A stretch of DNA of 64,000 nt from Muricea muricata (GCA_963855995.1 OY979717.1:68680354-68744353); one strand, 5' to 3'; shown: positions 51,001-62,964, counted from the first letter of the stretch. Made by a program: numbers and translations. The notes: generated by a model from the sequence alone, not told the origin.

Positions 51001-54000
51001 TGCAATTTACAGGTGTCAGTTTAAAGGTCAAGGTTTTGATCAAGGTTTGAACCATGAGGGTGATTTTAGACAGAATGGTAACTGAATGACATAATAACAA
51101 TGTCTTGTGATACCCAGGGGCGTACCGAGGAGAGGACATTGAGGGCGGCACACCCTCCCAGTTTTGGAAGATTCGTTTTTGGTTCGTGATATTGTTTTTC
51201 GTTCCGTGATATCATTTTTATCCCGCAATATCGTTTTTTGTCCCATGCTATCGTTTTCTATCCCGCTACATTTGTCTCTATCAAAAAAGATGTTAAAAGA
51301 CAGGTTATTCGTATTTTGTTTTTGTAAAGTTCTACCTGTGAATCGACCTGCGTACATTTTATAATGATTTTCATTGAGGAAATAATTCATTTCAAAATAA
51401 AACCTGATTTTCGACTCCGCATGATAAAGGCTGCAAGTGTGTGATCAATAGGTTATTGTAACGCCTACCAGTAACACATAGCATATATTTAGCACCACAT
51501 GCTACTAGTCTAATATTTAGTCTCGATAAAGCATCAACAATTCTTGGTTTTTGTTCCTCTGTCTCTTCTCCATGTCCAAGTTTACTTTTCGTACCATCGC
51601 CCCACGTGTATAAATCACATGACTCAGCTGAAATGGTGGTGAAAGTAAACACAATACTTAGAAACAATACTCAGAAGATAAATTGAACAGAAGATTGATG
51701 AACTTACTGTTCTGTCGAGCCAAAGAAGTAGAGGTACCCACAGTTCCAGCTCCCGTGCGATTATCAGGTTCCTTCTGCAAGCAAAGTTAATACTCACGTT
51801 CAAAACCTTACACCTACAAAAAGTTTTTGACTTTTCGTCTTTATGGGCCTGTTCATATACGCTGGGGAGGCTCGCAAGTGACGATCTTCTGCATCGCATT
51901 TTGTTTTAAGACAAGAGCCGGACCAGCTTTGATTAGCGTACTAGGATTGGCGGGCTCCCGCTTAACTGGCTCATACGACTGCATCAAGTAATGTTACCAG
52001 ATCGATACGTTATCGTACCAAAAAATAGCGATTGAGACTGGTGGAAAACCTCTGCTTCGTCCCTAGGCGCTTGTTGATAGAACGACGCATTATATAAACA
52101 ATTTACAAGAAGTACTACGTCGCAGCATAAGCGCACAAAGGAAGACGGGACGTGGAGGGCCTTCGCACACACATCCCATCTTGCTTTGCGCACTTACGTA
52201 GCAGCATACAGAGTGTGTAAAAAAACTGATGCTCTTTCAAATTCAAATTAGCCGCGAATTTCATTACGGTTTATTCCCCCATGGGTCTACAGAGAACAGA
52301 TCGTGACTTTGTACACAGCACAGAGTGAGTAAAAAAACTGATACTATTGAAATTCAAACTAGCATCATTGCATTCTTGCAATTTGACAGACGTTGATGTA
52401 AGACAAAATCTAATTCCCTGTGAAAGTTAAAATGCATAATTCAAGATTCGTCAGAAACAAGACAAAGTCAGAAACAAGACAACATGGAATAAACCGTAAT
52501 GAAACTCGCGGCTAATTTGAATTTGAAAGGGCATCAGTTTTTTTACTCGCCCTGCGGTACGTCATGTGCAGTAAACTGTTTATAAAATTCGCCGTTCTAT
52601 CAGCAAGCGCCTGGGGACGAGGCAGAGAAAATCGTCTGAATTCTATACGGTGATTCATCAGTTACTGTCTCATTTGCAGAGAGGTTGAAACAATCAAACA
52701 ATACTTACAGATGTAAAAATGCAAGCATGAATCACTGACGATTTTTTCTGGATGGGGACGGGCACATCTCACCTAGGTACATACAGTAGCACCCACCTCA
52801 TCCATATTTACCCTACCTTGCTACTGTTTCTTTCCAGTGTTGAAACGATGGCTTTGACTGATCTGTCTGGATCTTCATCACCAGTGATTAGTTCTTGTAT
52901 AAATTCTTTGTCTTCAATACCGTTCAATAAAGCCTGAAATTGAAATTGAGTTCATTTCAAAAGACATTAGTCAGTCAGAACCTCAATATACGCATATACT
53001 ACCCCTATAACGCTCAAGCACCACCCCTCGAAGCCATCTTTGAGGACATCTTCCAATTGCCCGCCCATTTTCAATTACTACAGGTAAGCTCTACGGTCGC
53101 TGCATTGATCTCCACCAAAAAGACAGGGTCCTGAAAGGGGGGGGGGGCTTCCCATTTTTATAGAATGCAATTTCCTCACATTCTTTAACCAGAGTCCCAA
53201 GCGATAAAACTTTTCATATTGCTGTTGTGGATAACCGTGAGTTCATCAGCTATAAATGTTTTCTATTCTTTTCTATTCTATTCTAAAATTCTACTAACTC
53301 TCAATCCAATGAGCCACGTGTCGTATTCTTTCTTGTCTTCACTTATGAAGTTTAGACTTTGTTCTCCGTCATCACTTGTATACATTATCGAGATTGACAA
53401 AACCTCGATAAAAAAAAGCAAATCATGAACAACAGCATTATACATGACTGTATCAAACTTATATATTCAAATATTGCATGCTAATGTATCTTGTATTTAG
53501 TCTGAAGATGTCTTATGTCACTTATGTTAAGACGAAACGTCACTTTTAATAAACATATATAACCTTATGAAACTGGTCTATTTGTGGCTCTACTAAAAGC
53601 ACTATGTTGGGCTTTGATATTTATTCTGCGAATTCGATTTCCGCCCGGCAATTCTATCGCCACAGTATTGTATTAAAGTTATTAACAGCAACCTTGTAAG
53701 TTGTCTGTCACAAGTTGTAAAAAGCAAGTTGGAAACTTGAGAGAACAAACTAGCGACAAGCAGCATATATAGGAACACAATTTGTTGATAACAGGATTTG
53801 TAACAACTTTTGCGTGCACACGATTCTAATGTATATGATTTTCATTCAAAGTACAAAAAACATATCAGTCTTGGTAGCGCATTGACAGCTGATTAATTAG
53901 CTGTGTTTGAGAAAAAATACATAGATAGTAGATGGTAAAACATACCAACCTTATAATCATCAGGAATTCTAATATTTTCAAAAAAATTTGTCTTTTTTCC

Positions 54001-57000
54001 TTCAAGAACTTGCGTCATTTGTGATATGAGTACTACAGTTTAAGGAAGGAAACGTTACTATCTATTCTGTCACGTCTATGTTGGTTGTGTATTTGCTTGG
54101 GTACTAACGTTAAATATCTCCACAAGGTACGAAGTCACAAAAATTGTACCAAACAAGTTATATTGTTACATTGAATGATGTCTACAAAAAAACTGGCTTA
54201 ATTTGTAAGGCTTTACACAAGCCACTGCAGTTGGTTACGGCAATAGACCTTATGCATAAGTCGTGATCTGGGCCGTGTATCCTAGGAAACAGGAATTCAG
54301 GCATTGTTATTGGTCACTGTTTGCGACAAGTGACCAATAACAATGCGTAAAATCCCGTATCCTAGGATACACGGCCCGGATCACGACTTATGCATAAGAT
54401 CTATACATCCTCTAATTCAAAACTACATTAAACATGTTAAAATGTAAGAAGCGAACAATACATGTACCATAACATGTTAAAGATTACCGCTTGATTTTTC
54501 TCTTGATTTCTTTGGGGCTTGCCACTGAAGGTAAGCCAGATCTTCAAATGAAATTTATATATTGCTATTTAGTATATAGAATTTCTTTCTCTGTTTTAGA
54601 AAAATACCGTAGTAGAAAAAGTCAAGCCACTGATAGACGGATAGATGATAGATGGCTTAATACAGTAATGTAATACAAGGCAAAAAATCGAGTCTTGTTG
54701 AAAAAGGATACAACAATGTTGTTGGCGCAATATTGTTCCTGGTTATTGACAATAATGTTCGGAATTGTTACGCCTGATTGTTGACAACTAGGAACAACGG
54801 TGCCCTAACAACATTGCTGCATGCTGCTTTCAACAACCTGTTACAACACATAACTGACATGCATGCATAGAGATAAAACACATGAATTAGGGACGTTTTC
54901 CACTTTCTCACGTCCTAAGTAATTTTTATTTATAACGAACGGAATTACTAGAGCACACTAAGTTGTTGGTAATGTTAAATAGAGAAATAATACTCTCTGT
55001 CAAAACTTTTGTTCAATTAAAATGTAATCAGTGGCGTAACCAGCGTTGATAATTGGAGGGGCGAATACGAAGTTATCGTGTTTTGCACCATTAATTTCTT
55101 TTGAAATCGATAAACAAATACAACTAACTTTACTCAATAACGGTTGTCTTTCCAAAAGTGTATACTGTTAACTATGAGCGCGCGAGGGATGACGGGTTAT
55201 TGCTTATTTTCAGCTCCAAACCTGGATTTACCTCTTTGAAACAGCATCGAGGGTACATAGGAAGCTTACGAGCGCAAATTTCACTGGGCACACAAGTAAT
55301 TCCCTGAGTACCAGGGCGTAAATAAACAATAATCCATCATCCCTTGCGCGCTCATAGTTCACAGTTTACGCTTTTGAGAAGACAAGCTTAACTGGCTGCA
55401 TACGAACAATGACATTCACTCAAACGTGTGTGCGTGTACGTGATAAACAGCAGTCCGCCGAAGAGCAGTACGTAACTTGCATCTGACGCAAGTCAATATT
55501 ATAAAATGTTAGATTGCATCAAAATGTCATACTCTACCTTTAGAAAGAAACAACTTCCTAAAACGGGGTCGATTCTAAACAAAATATAATCAGAATGCAA
55601 GACCACGTACATTCAATGACGCACAAGCAGGTGAAACATGTTGCAAAATTTATCATGTAAACTATTCGTTTGAAATTCCTTGTTTTCAACACAACTCAGG
55701 TATAATTAGAACAAGGTGGTAATAGTAAGAACAGATGGCTGTCATAAATATAGCTGTACTATTGAGGCAAACTAGTTCTGAACAACAAAATCTATTCCAC
55801 ACGTACAGGTTAGAGAATACTATAATCACATTGGGATAATCACTATATTGATTATTGCTATACTGATTAACTTTGACATTTTAAAACCCCTAAAATACCA
55901 GGTGTACTATTTTAAATTGGCCTTTTTAAGTAAAAATTATTAGATTCTTGTGTTACTCTTTCTTTAGAAGGTGGTAAAGGGTATTTTCGTGAGCCATGAT
56001 TGATTAATACCGGTATCTGTTTCTGTGAAATGCTTGCTGTGAAATGTGATTTGTTCTATGCCCATGAGGCATGACTCTAAATAAAAATCTTAATGCTCCG
56101 TCAAATGAGAATAAAGGATGTCACTCTTGTGAAATGTGACTTGATTGTTCAAATGAGTAAAAATTTCTTCGGAGGTTGGCGGATGTTCTAGTTACTCAAA
56201 CATAAACCCACGTTTTTTGAGAAATGTGAAACACATGTAGCTGAGCTCCCAGGTTGTTCAATTATGTCACACTTGCTACATCCTTTGATGTGTGAAGCTT
56301 TTTTAAGACACATGAATTGTGTACACTGCTTTTCTCCCCCCCCCCCCTGTGAAACGTGCTTTGCCCTGCCCCTTTTTCCTGTTTATTTACTCATACATAT
56401 AAAACCTAATATCAATAGTTTAAAGTTTGAAGGGAAGGATAAATGTAATTTAGTTCGATACAAACAAGTTTTAGAATCTGGTACAAGTAAAAATTAGGTT
56501 TCAGTACAGTACATAAATGGTAACATACAGGGTGTCCCAAAAAAAGCGGAGTTCTGCATTCAAGTTTAAATCTTGAAAAGAATATTAAGCAATGAAATTA
56601 GTTTTTATTCTTGTTTAAAAGTGTATTCATTTAGCTTTCTTTGGATTGGTTGTCTATAAAATTTGAGCGAGTAAGTCACAAGTTATGGTGCATTGACCCA
56701 TCATGATTGGAAGTTTTTAAAATTGAGATAACGCTTAAATACATCACATGTTCACTATCTGTATTCAAAGTCGGTATCTGGATCTCATATTTGGAAGCTG
56801 AACATTCATCTCATTTTTTAATGCTTTCGTGGTTTGTTGATCTTCTGTAATAAAAGTGTGTTTGAGGCAGCGTAAAGTAAATTTTGTCTTTAAGCCAGCT
56901 CAAAAGAAAGACTAGTACCAATCACTGTCTCATGAAATGTGGTGAATGCATTTAATTGCAATTCGATCCATTTAATTTCAATCAAGGGGATCTCAATCAG

Positions 57001-59431
57001 ATTTATTTTCTTCATCGATATTGTTTTATTCTGTTACCGGTAGTTAGTATAAAATCATATTCAACAAGGAGACTGAATTACTTCTGCTGTGGAACACTAA
57101 GTGGGCATTAGACAGTCTCAAACTACCCATGTGGCACCAAATTATGTCCTTTTTTTAAGCATCTCAAAGTGACCACGCGCTAAAATCGTTTCTGTAGTTG
57201 TATTACTTGGTTCAAGTAGACATGGAATACCTTGTTCGAAAGGCAAATGAACAAACCATAAAACAAAAAAATATGATCAAGTTTCCATTAAGCAATCAAT
57301 CTCAGAAGTTGGACTCTGGTTTTTTGGGACACCCTGTACTGCAGGGTATATACAGTAGTGCTGCCTGTATACACATACCAATTTCTCAACCAAAAGCATG
57401 TTTGCTCCTTTAGACATTTCATAGATAGCACTGATAACTTCACCAGGTACCTGGCTGTAATTGCCATTGTTCTGAGTCATCATCGATTTTATGGCTGTAA
57501 CGACACTTGATCTGTAATAATGAAGGTGTAATTGATTATGACCATTATATTTACTGCAAATAGATTTACTAGACTCTTTATTGGTCATAATTACTCTAAC
57601 AATAATGGGAGGGGGGGGATAGAAGTTTCTCAAACACTCATTCAATATATATGACACCAAAATATTTGTGGGTTCACTAATCAAGGTAACTGCAATTAAT
57701 GACTGTAAGAGGTGACTTCTCATCCAAAACAGTTCATTCCAGGTATCATTAAGATATGTAATACTACTAAATTAATGCATTACTTCAGGCAACACCTATT
57801 TTGCTGCATGCTGTTTGAAAGTAAGTCAAGCATGCCTGAAAATAAAAAATGATCTAATATCTTGAATATTATTGTACGCCTATTTATGATAACAGATACA
57901 ATTTACATACTTTGGTCAATACTTAAATCCATAATTAAGGCTGGGCGATTATCAGTTACTTGGTATTGATACCACCTGATACTAGGCCTAGACCAGAAGT
58001 AGTTGGTACTGCACAGTATCAAAACCTTTTTTGATTATTCCTATTAAACTTTTTTTGATCATTTGTAGAGAAAATTTTTATTTCTTTTGTGTTTTTCTGC
58101 ATTTATTATTAAGAAACTTAGGCAATTTTACATGCCTTCAACTGATCTGCAAATCTCAACAACCTTGGCCTGAAGAGCTAATTATATCACAATCACATCG
58201 AAATTGATACTGCCAGTATTGCCCAACACTACTGAACATGAAGGTAAATTGGGTGAGGGGTAATTTATTATGTGACACTAGGATAAACCAATTTTCTCAT
58301 TTTTATTCATCATTCCATATATGAACAGTGATCAGAAATATGGACAGGGATTATTCATAAGCCTTTAATTTCTTATTACCATAGAGTAATGATAGAATAT
58401 ATCTCGGAATATATATATATGTGTGCTGGGGCATTTGCAAATAAAAGTGTGTTCTTACACATTCAGCACTGACTCTAGAGTTGCGTCTGTGCAAAGGCAA
58501 CACTGACTCCAGTCTGAATCAAATCAATTCGGATCATCATATTGACCCAGTGGGTTTTTTCATTGAAATAAATCATTTATATGAGAAACAGCTTCCAAAA
58601 AAGAAGGACCATAAGTTTGAATTTAACGAGGAAACTGTGGTACGTATATGTGGACATTTGCCTCAATCCAATATTATTAATACGGTCAAAAGACAGTAAA
58701 TACGATCCTTTTTATCACAATCCCTAATACACAAACAATACATGTATTAACATTTATTTGGCTTTTCGTTTATTACATTTATTAAAGACTACGGTATTTT
58801 GATTTACAGAAATCGATGATTCTATATATTGTATTTATATAAACAAAATAAAAACAAAGAGAGCGCAAAGCTCATTATAATTTCTAATATTCGCGCAAGT
58901 CAATGTGATCAACATTGTTGGTTATTTCTTACCTTGATCTTGGGACAGGTTGTTTCGTTGTTTCAATGAATCATTGCTTCTGTCAGCTCATAGTTTGCTT
59001 ATTATTTATTTTTGTGGCAAAAAACAATCGCCATTTACCAAAGCATATTTTACAAAATCCGGGTTCAAAGGTCATTGAAATTTAATCTACATAGCAACCC
59101 AGATAGCAACGAATGGCAACAGAAATGGATTAAGCATCGCCCCCCCCCCCCCCCCCTTCCCCGCCTTCTTGAATAAAAATTGAATTGTGAAATTCCTTGT
59201 AGCGTTCCGATGTGGCCTGACTTCTGTGCATGTGGTACCTTTCTGTAACGCGAAATATATTAGGGCCGGTGCGCCATGGTAACGAGATTGCCGCTCTATA
59301 CGAGTCAATACGACCTGTGATATTACCAACATCCCAAGCCAAAATCTTCACCTCGAAATCTTTGGAAGTAAAGCCGGTAAAGTCGTGAAGACCCAAGGCC
59401 AAGCAGGCCGATTTGTTAGGAATGCCTTTAG
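45089..59431 (-). CDS. Seven-repeat RCC1 propeller protein with C-terminal FYVE-like zinc finger
   Basis: At least 17 coding exons on the minus strand: 59431-59239, 58979-58933, 58486-58461, 57511-57451, 54032-53950, 52933-52817, 51774-51708, 51627-51469, 50904-50749, 50355-50209, 49247-49077, 48307-48196, 47990-47932, 47834-47667, 47109-47040, 46967-46811, 45202-45089. All junctions are GT-AG and phase-matched: 634 residues, start exon missing. The N-terminal 198 or so residues are unrecognised. Then come seven blade motifs: DLYTWGDG, TLSWGAGS, KLYTWGYG, QLFAFGNN, NVWMWGTN, SVYCFGDN and EIFTWGNG, each followed after some 30 residues by an SCG/ACG turn. The C-terminus (CMGC, RCHCHRC, FCSSC, LCDKC) is an eight-ligand FYVE-like finger ending in EEEA, suggesting phosphoinositide membrane binding. 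RCC1 propellers often act in GTPase regulation or as scaffolds; the role here is inferred only. Plant PRAF proteins join RCC1 and FYVE too, but with a PH domain. Confidence 0.88.
46000..46381. mobile_element. Mariner-type MITE family C, copy 1
   Basis: Ends CAGGGTGAGTAAAAAAAAAC and the reverse complement, flanked by TA. About 382 bases, non-coding. An internal start-like word, GGATGAGTAAAAAAACTGAT (about 46123), suggests a nested or duplicated end. Copy 2 is at 52209-52554. It lies in the last intron of the RCC1-FYVE gene. Confidence 0.85.
48398..48785 (-). repeat. Dispersed repeat family D, copy 2
   Basis: Inverted counterpart of 43735-44115. It lies in the intron between RCC1-FYVE exons 49247-49077 and 48307-48196. 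Confidence 0.85.
49766..50082 (-). mobile_element. MITE family B, copy 2
   Basis: Ends CATAGATATCTCATATACAC and the reverse complement GTGTATATGAGATATCTATG, better preserved than copy 1 at 15560-15906 and opposite in orientation. Internal words (GTGTGGGATGCACC complement, GCGCATCTG, CTTTTCTGCATTTGTGT complement) match copy 1. Intronic in the RCC1-FYVE gene. Confidence 0.85.
51177..51265. repeat. Degenerate minisatellite, unit about 21 bases
   Basis: Four or five copies of a unit like ATATCGTTTTTTGTCCC (TTTTGGTTCGTGATATTG, TTTTTCGTTCCGTGATATC, TTTTTATCCCGCAATATC, TTTTTTGTCCCATGCTATC, TTTTCTATCCCGCTAC). Intronic. Confidence 0.7.
52209..52554. mobile_element. Mariner-type MITE family C, copy 2
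   Basis: Shares ACAGAGAACAGATCGTGAC, GAGTAAAAAAACTGATACTA and TTGCAATTTGACAGACGTTG with 46000-46381. Ends are more decayed: CAGAGTGTGTAAAAAAAC at the left, GTTTTTTTACTCGCCCTG at the right. The second half of the body is shortened and rearranged. Confidence 0.8.
53500..53546 (+). repeat. Solo Penelope-type end with hammerhead-like core
   Basis: CTGAAGATGTCTT, a loop, AAGACGAAACGTCAC: the same core as at the ends of the element at 37981-39785 (CTGAAGATGTCTTA and AAAGACGAAACGTTAC). No coding part nearby. Confidence 0.6.
54244..54403. mobile_element. Near-palindromic MITE, about 160 bases
   Basis: AGACCTTATGCATAAGTCGT, then GATCTGGGCCGTGTATCCTAGGA on the left is mirrored by TCCTAGGATACACGGCCCG and ACGACTTATGCATAAGATCT on the right, with about 60 bases between that contain a further palindrome (GTTATTGGTCACT / AGTGACCAATAAC). 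It is almost entirely foldable. RCC1-FYVE intron. Confidence 0.85.
55026..55108 (+). repeat. Dispersed repeat, GTGGCGTAACCAGC type, copy 2
   Basis: Same family and orientation as 31538-31620. It lies just left of the inverted-repeat element at 55144-55386. Confidence 0.6.
55144..55386. mobile_element. Inverted-repeat element with GC-rich arms
   Basis: Left arm contains CTATGAGCGCGCGAGGGATG, right arm CATCCCTTGCGCGCTCATAG; the arms extend for about 65 bases each (TTGTCTTTCCAAAAGTG against CGCTTTTGAGAAGACAA at the outer ends). Central part about 105 bases. Non-coding. Confidence 0.8.
56528..57336. mobile_element. Mariner-type nonautonomous element, 809 bases
   Basis: Ends CAGGGTGTCCCAAAAAAAGC and the reverse complement of CAGGGTGTCCCAAAAAACCAG, flanked by TA duplications. 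Neither strand shows a transposase. Intronic in the RCC1-FYVE gene; its right end is about 115 bases from exon 57511-57451. Confidence 0.88.
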
Positions 59432-59505
59432 CTTAATTAATAAGTTTGAACCAACACGCTCACAATTCCAAAATAGTTTTATAATTTGTTAAAATCACCG
59501 TTTAA

Positions 59506-60733
59506 GGTGGCTCCCTACGGTTTTAGTTAAAAAGTGCATTGTTGGCGTGAAGACCGTCTCATTTCCACATCTTTCATTATAAAACTATGAAATTCAGTAC
59601 AAGTGTTATTGGAGTCTTGCTGAAGATTTTAAAGTGGTGATTTTGCGCTAAAACATTGTTGCCATGGCAACGAATGGATAAGAACATGGCTTGCGTTGCG
59701 TCTTCTTTCCGCAATTTTCAAGATTTCCTTCGGTGAATTATTTTTTAATTGAACATGTTGTATAGTTCTGACGTAAGGGTTTCACTTACACACTTTAAAA
59801 AAATTCTATCAATAGGTTTTTTTATTATCTTACAAAATGTCAAAAATCAATATAAAAAAAAATCCCTTTGATAAAATTTTTCAAAAAAATCACATTTCAA
59901 GCACTTGGGCGATGGTAATTGATGAGCGAAATTTTAAAAAAATTCACCGAAGGAAACGGGCAAAATTCACTGTTTAATTTCATTATATTTTTTTGCTTTG
60001 ACGTCATAAAATTTTTGAAACCAGTTTTTCACGCGTGGTCCGGCATATTTCGTGGACAACAACCAGAACAGCGAGAAATGCGTGTTTTTGATAATAGCCG
60101 TAGTATTTTTTCGTTTGAACGGTGCAACCTTATTTAAGAAGAGATTAAAAGACATTCATATTGCCAAAAAGTAAAAACAAGACATAATAAGGCATCAAAT
60201 CAAACCACTGCTTCTTAAATTTATTCTTGTCATTAAAAACCGATGTACGAAAATATTCTCAAAACTCATGACTGTATGCACGATAGTTATAAGACTATGT
60301 TATTAAAACACGACAGACATCCGACCTTAATTAAACAAGAAAACTTACATAAGCTTCGGTAACATTTCAGAAGAGCCATGAAGTCGATAAAGACAATACA
60401 AAATGGTTCAGTCGGAGTCCATACACTTTCGTAAAATTTCGAGCAACAAAAATTACATTACCGGACATAAAAAAGCGCCTAAAAATCGTTTTAAAACTGA
60501 TCTAAATCACCTAATACTTGAACTTGGAAACACAAACGATTCTAAGCAAGAACTGTCGTCTTTTTTGTGTGCAGAAACACAAAAATATCGGCGAAAATAA
60601 TGTTTTCAACTTTGAATGAGAAAAATTTATAGCTGGCCACGAACATTCCACGCGTGATTAGTGCGGACAGCGTCTGATCTCTATAAATCTGGTTATAACT
60701 GGTTATAACTGAACAAAACCATAGGGAGCCACC
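59506..60733. mobile_element. TTAA-flanked TIR element, 1.2 kb (Kolobok- or piggyBac-like)
   Basis: TTAA precedes GGTGGCTCCCTACGGTTTTA at the left; the right end is ACCATAGGGAGCCACC followed by TTAA. TTAA duplications occur in piggyBac and Kolobok families; GG-starting ends favour Kolobok. No transposase is visible, so it is nonautonomous. An internal pair, TTTCCTTCGGTGAATTATTT (about 59724-59743) against AAAAAATTCACCGAAGGAAA (about 59936-59955), makes a further inverted repeat. It lies between the RCC1-FYVE 5' exons and the METTL24-like gene. Confidence 0.8.
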
Positions 60734-61488
60734 TTAATCCCACTGTATAATCATTCTCGATTTCGGTCCACTTTTTCTCACATTAACCAGATCTAACTCT
60801 AAAGTCTCTTGTCATTTGAATTGTTTGATTGATTAGATAAAATCGCAAGCGGATTGTTGATGTACTGAACTGGCAGAGTACAAAACTCTCTCAAGTTATC
60901 ACACGTGGACAAACCGTCGACAAGTTGTGTTCGCACCAATTGTTGTCAATTTCTGACAACTTGGAAAAACTTGTTTGACTGATCAGATCATGATATTACA
61001 ATGTCCTAAACCTATGAATGTTGAAAACACAATGAAACATCAATAAAACTGTTAGCCGATTATATAAACGCGGATACAGTTATGAGATAGCAATAATTTT
61101 TGTTGGAGAAACCTTGTTATATGTTGTTAACAATTCCAAACTTAGCGCAAACACAAGTTTTCAACAGATTGTTAAAAGACTTGCACATGTTGCAACTAGT
61201 ACTTGTTTAATTTGCTGGTTTTTTACAACTTATTTTTACATGCGTTTGTTTTTAGGGCTTAAATTCTATTTTTTTTCCTGTGGCCCCTTTTACACTGAAC
61301 GCTCTAAACGACTAAAGATTATTGCAGTAGCAAGTCAATAATGACTAATGTGTTCTGAATCTTCCTAGCAAAAGTTTTCTACCTAAAGTTATGCTCAGTA
61401 TCTCACAGAAATGAGGTAAAAAGTTAATAACAAAAGGCAATTAAAGTTTTGGTGAGTAAAATTTCATATATTCCATATAGAGGAAATA

Positions 61489-62594
61489 TCACCTAAGAGG
61501 TAGGTTAATAAGATTTGTGTTGATAAATGTAGTTTCATAACACTCCATACAATACATATTTTTATGCATATTGGCAATTTTAAATCCTTGTCTGTCCAAC
61601 CACATGACTATACCATAATAGCGACGAACACCAAATGGCGTGCGATCTACGACATGAAACTCGACATCAAGTTGTTTCACATATTTTTTCAGTGTTCCGT
61701 CAGACAACATTTGTGGAAGGCATTTCCACTCATCCCACTCAATGTCCATCTTCAAAACATCCACCAATCTCTATAAAAATGTTTCTCGTGAGATTGTCTC
61801 ATGTGTGAGCGAATTTACCAACAGACTATTGCCCAATTCATAGGGAAGGCGAGTACCTACGGTTTAACTTTCTTATCCGACAAGACTCTTGCCGTCTTGG
61901 TGTCCTGTTTATCATATCGAAGAGACAACAGGCTACCAGTCGCAACATACAAATTCAATTCCTTCTCAGGTTGTTCATCATAATTCTACACTAAATTCTA
62001 TTCAACTCTATCTCGGAATATGGCTGAGAGCTTGTTGGATGCACATGCATGGGAGAATATTTGGTAATTCAACCAAGCAATTCAATATGATAATGTATGA
62101 AAAACCCCTTGAAAAAACTCTCACCAGTAATAAGCCTCTAGAATTACAGATTTCAATCTAGCATTTTGCATGCTTGTATAAATATTGTAAATTAAATTAT
62201 TTTTAGAAAACGGGAGAGTGCCTTTTACATGGGACTTCAACTCTTCAAGTCCCGTTCGCACTTTCCCGCTTGGGCATTGTCCAATAAAATAAAAAAAAAC
62301 ACGGAAGGATCCTGTTGCACAAGCTCTAATTTTGGCGGTGAAAAATCTGCTAGCATGTTACTTGCCTTGTTGTGCCGAAGCTCAGTAATAATGGATTTCA
62401 ATGTTCTAGTTTTCCACGCAGCCTTTCCAGACTGCCCTGGAGTTCCTTCCGAGTCATGGTCTGCTAAACCGACTTTAAAGAACTGTACATATGCTGAACG
62501 AAGATGGCTTTCCTTCTTCATGGTGGGATCAAATGCATACACCCGACAGCCGTAGTTTGCAATACTATCATCAAATGACCATTCATCATTTATT
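61489..62594 (-). CDS. METTL24: METTL24-like methyltransferase-domain protein, last two exons
   Basis: A family with an FkbM-like methyltransferase fold and usually a secretory leader; substrate unknown. Exons on the minus strand: 62594-62366 and 61770-61489 (stop TGA), giving about 170 C-terminal residues. Visible landmarks: NDEWSFDDSIANYGCRVYAF and DPTMKKESHLR at the cofactor-binding part; WKTRTLKSIITEL; VDVLKMDIEWDEWKCLPQML, the conserved acidic motif; KQLDVEFHV; and a C-terminal CMECYETTFIN. The intron starts with AAG|GCAAGT, a GC donor, and keeps phase 0; no GT donor nearby does. Exons for the N-terminus and signal anchor should lie above 62595, beyond or behind the element at 62965. The RCC1-FYVE gene follows on the same strand. 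Confidence 0.85.
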
Positions 62595-62964
62595 CTACAA
62601 TTTAGACAAATAACATCCCCAAAGTTGAGTCGGCAAAATATAACCGCTAACCCACAATTTTCATGCTTTTAGTTTTTTCCCTGCTGATGTGCTACAGATA
62701 CTGCATTCATGAACATGTTCTCACTCGGGAAAAACTGTGAAATTATAGAGAGGTCTAGATGTTCATATGATACATTCACTTTCTGACCTACTATATTTCG
62801 TCTGAAATGAGGTTGATTTCGAAAGAAAATAACCGGGAGACGAATATATTGAATATCCCCCCCTCCCCCAACGCGGCGCTATAGCTTTTTCGACCGAAAG
62901 TTTTGAATTTTGTCTCAAGCGCTCTTTAATGTATATATAATTCATGCGATTATAAGTAGGACGA

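Noticed and set aside
57277-57723. Minus-strand frame of 148 codons
   Set aside because: Only a part (57511-57451) is exonic, and in a different phase: the long frame cannot be joined to its neighbours.
59130-59402. Apparent start codon of the RCC1-FYVE gene at 59402
   Set aside because: The codon is TTG, not ATG; the frame extends upstream to an acceptor at 59431, so the true start lies in an unseen exon.
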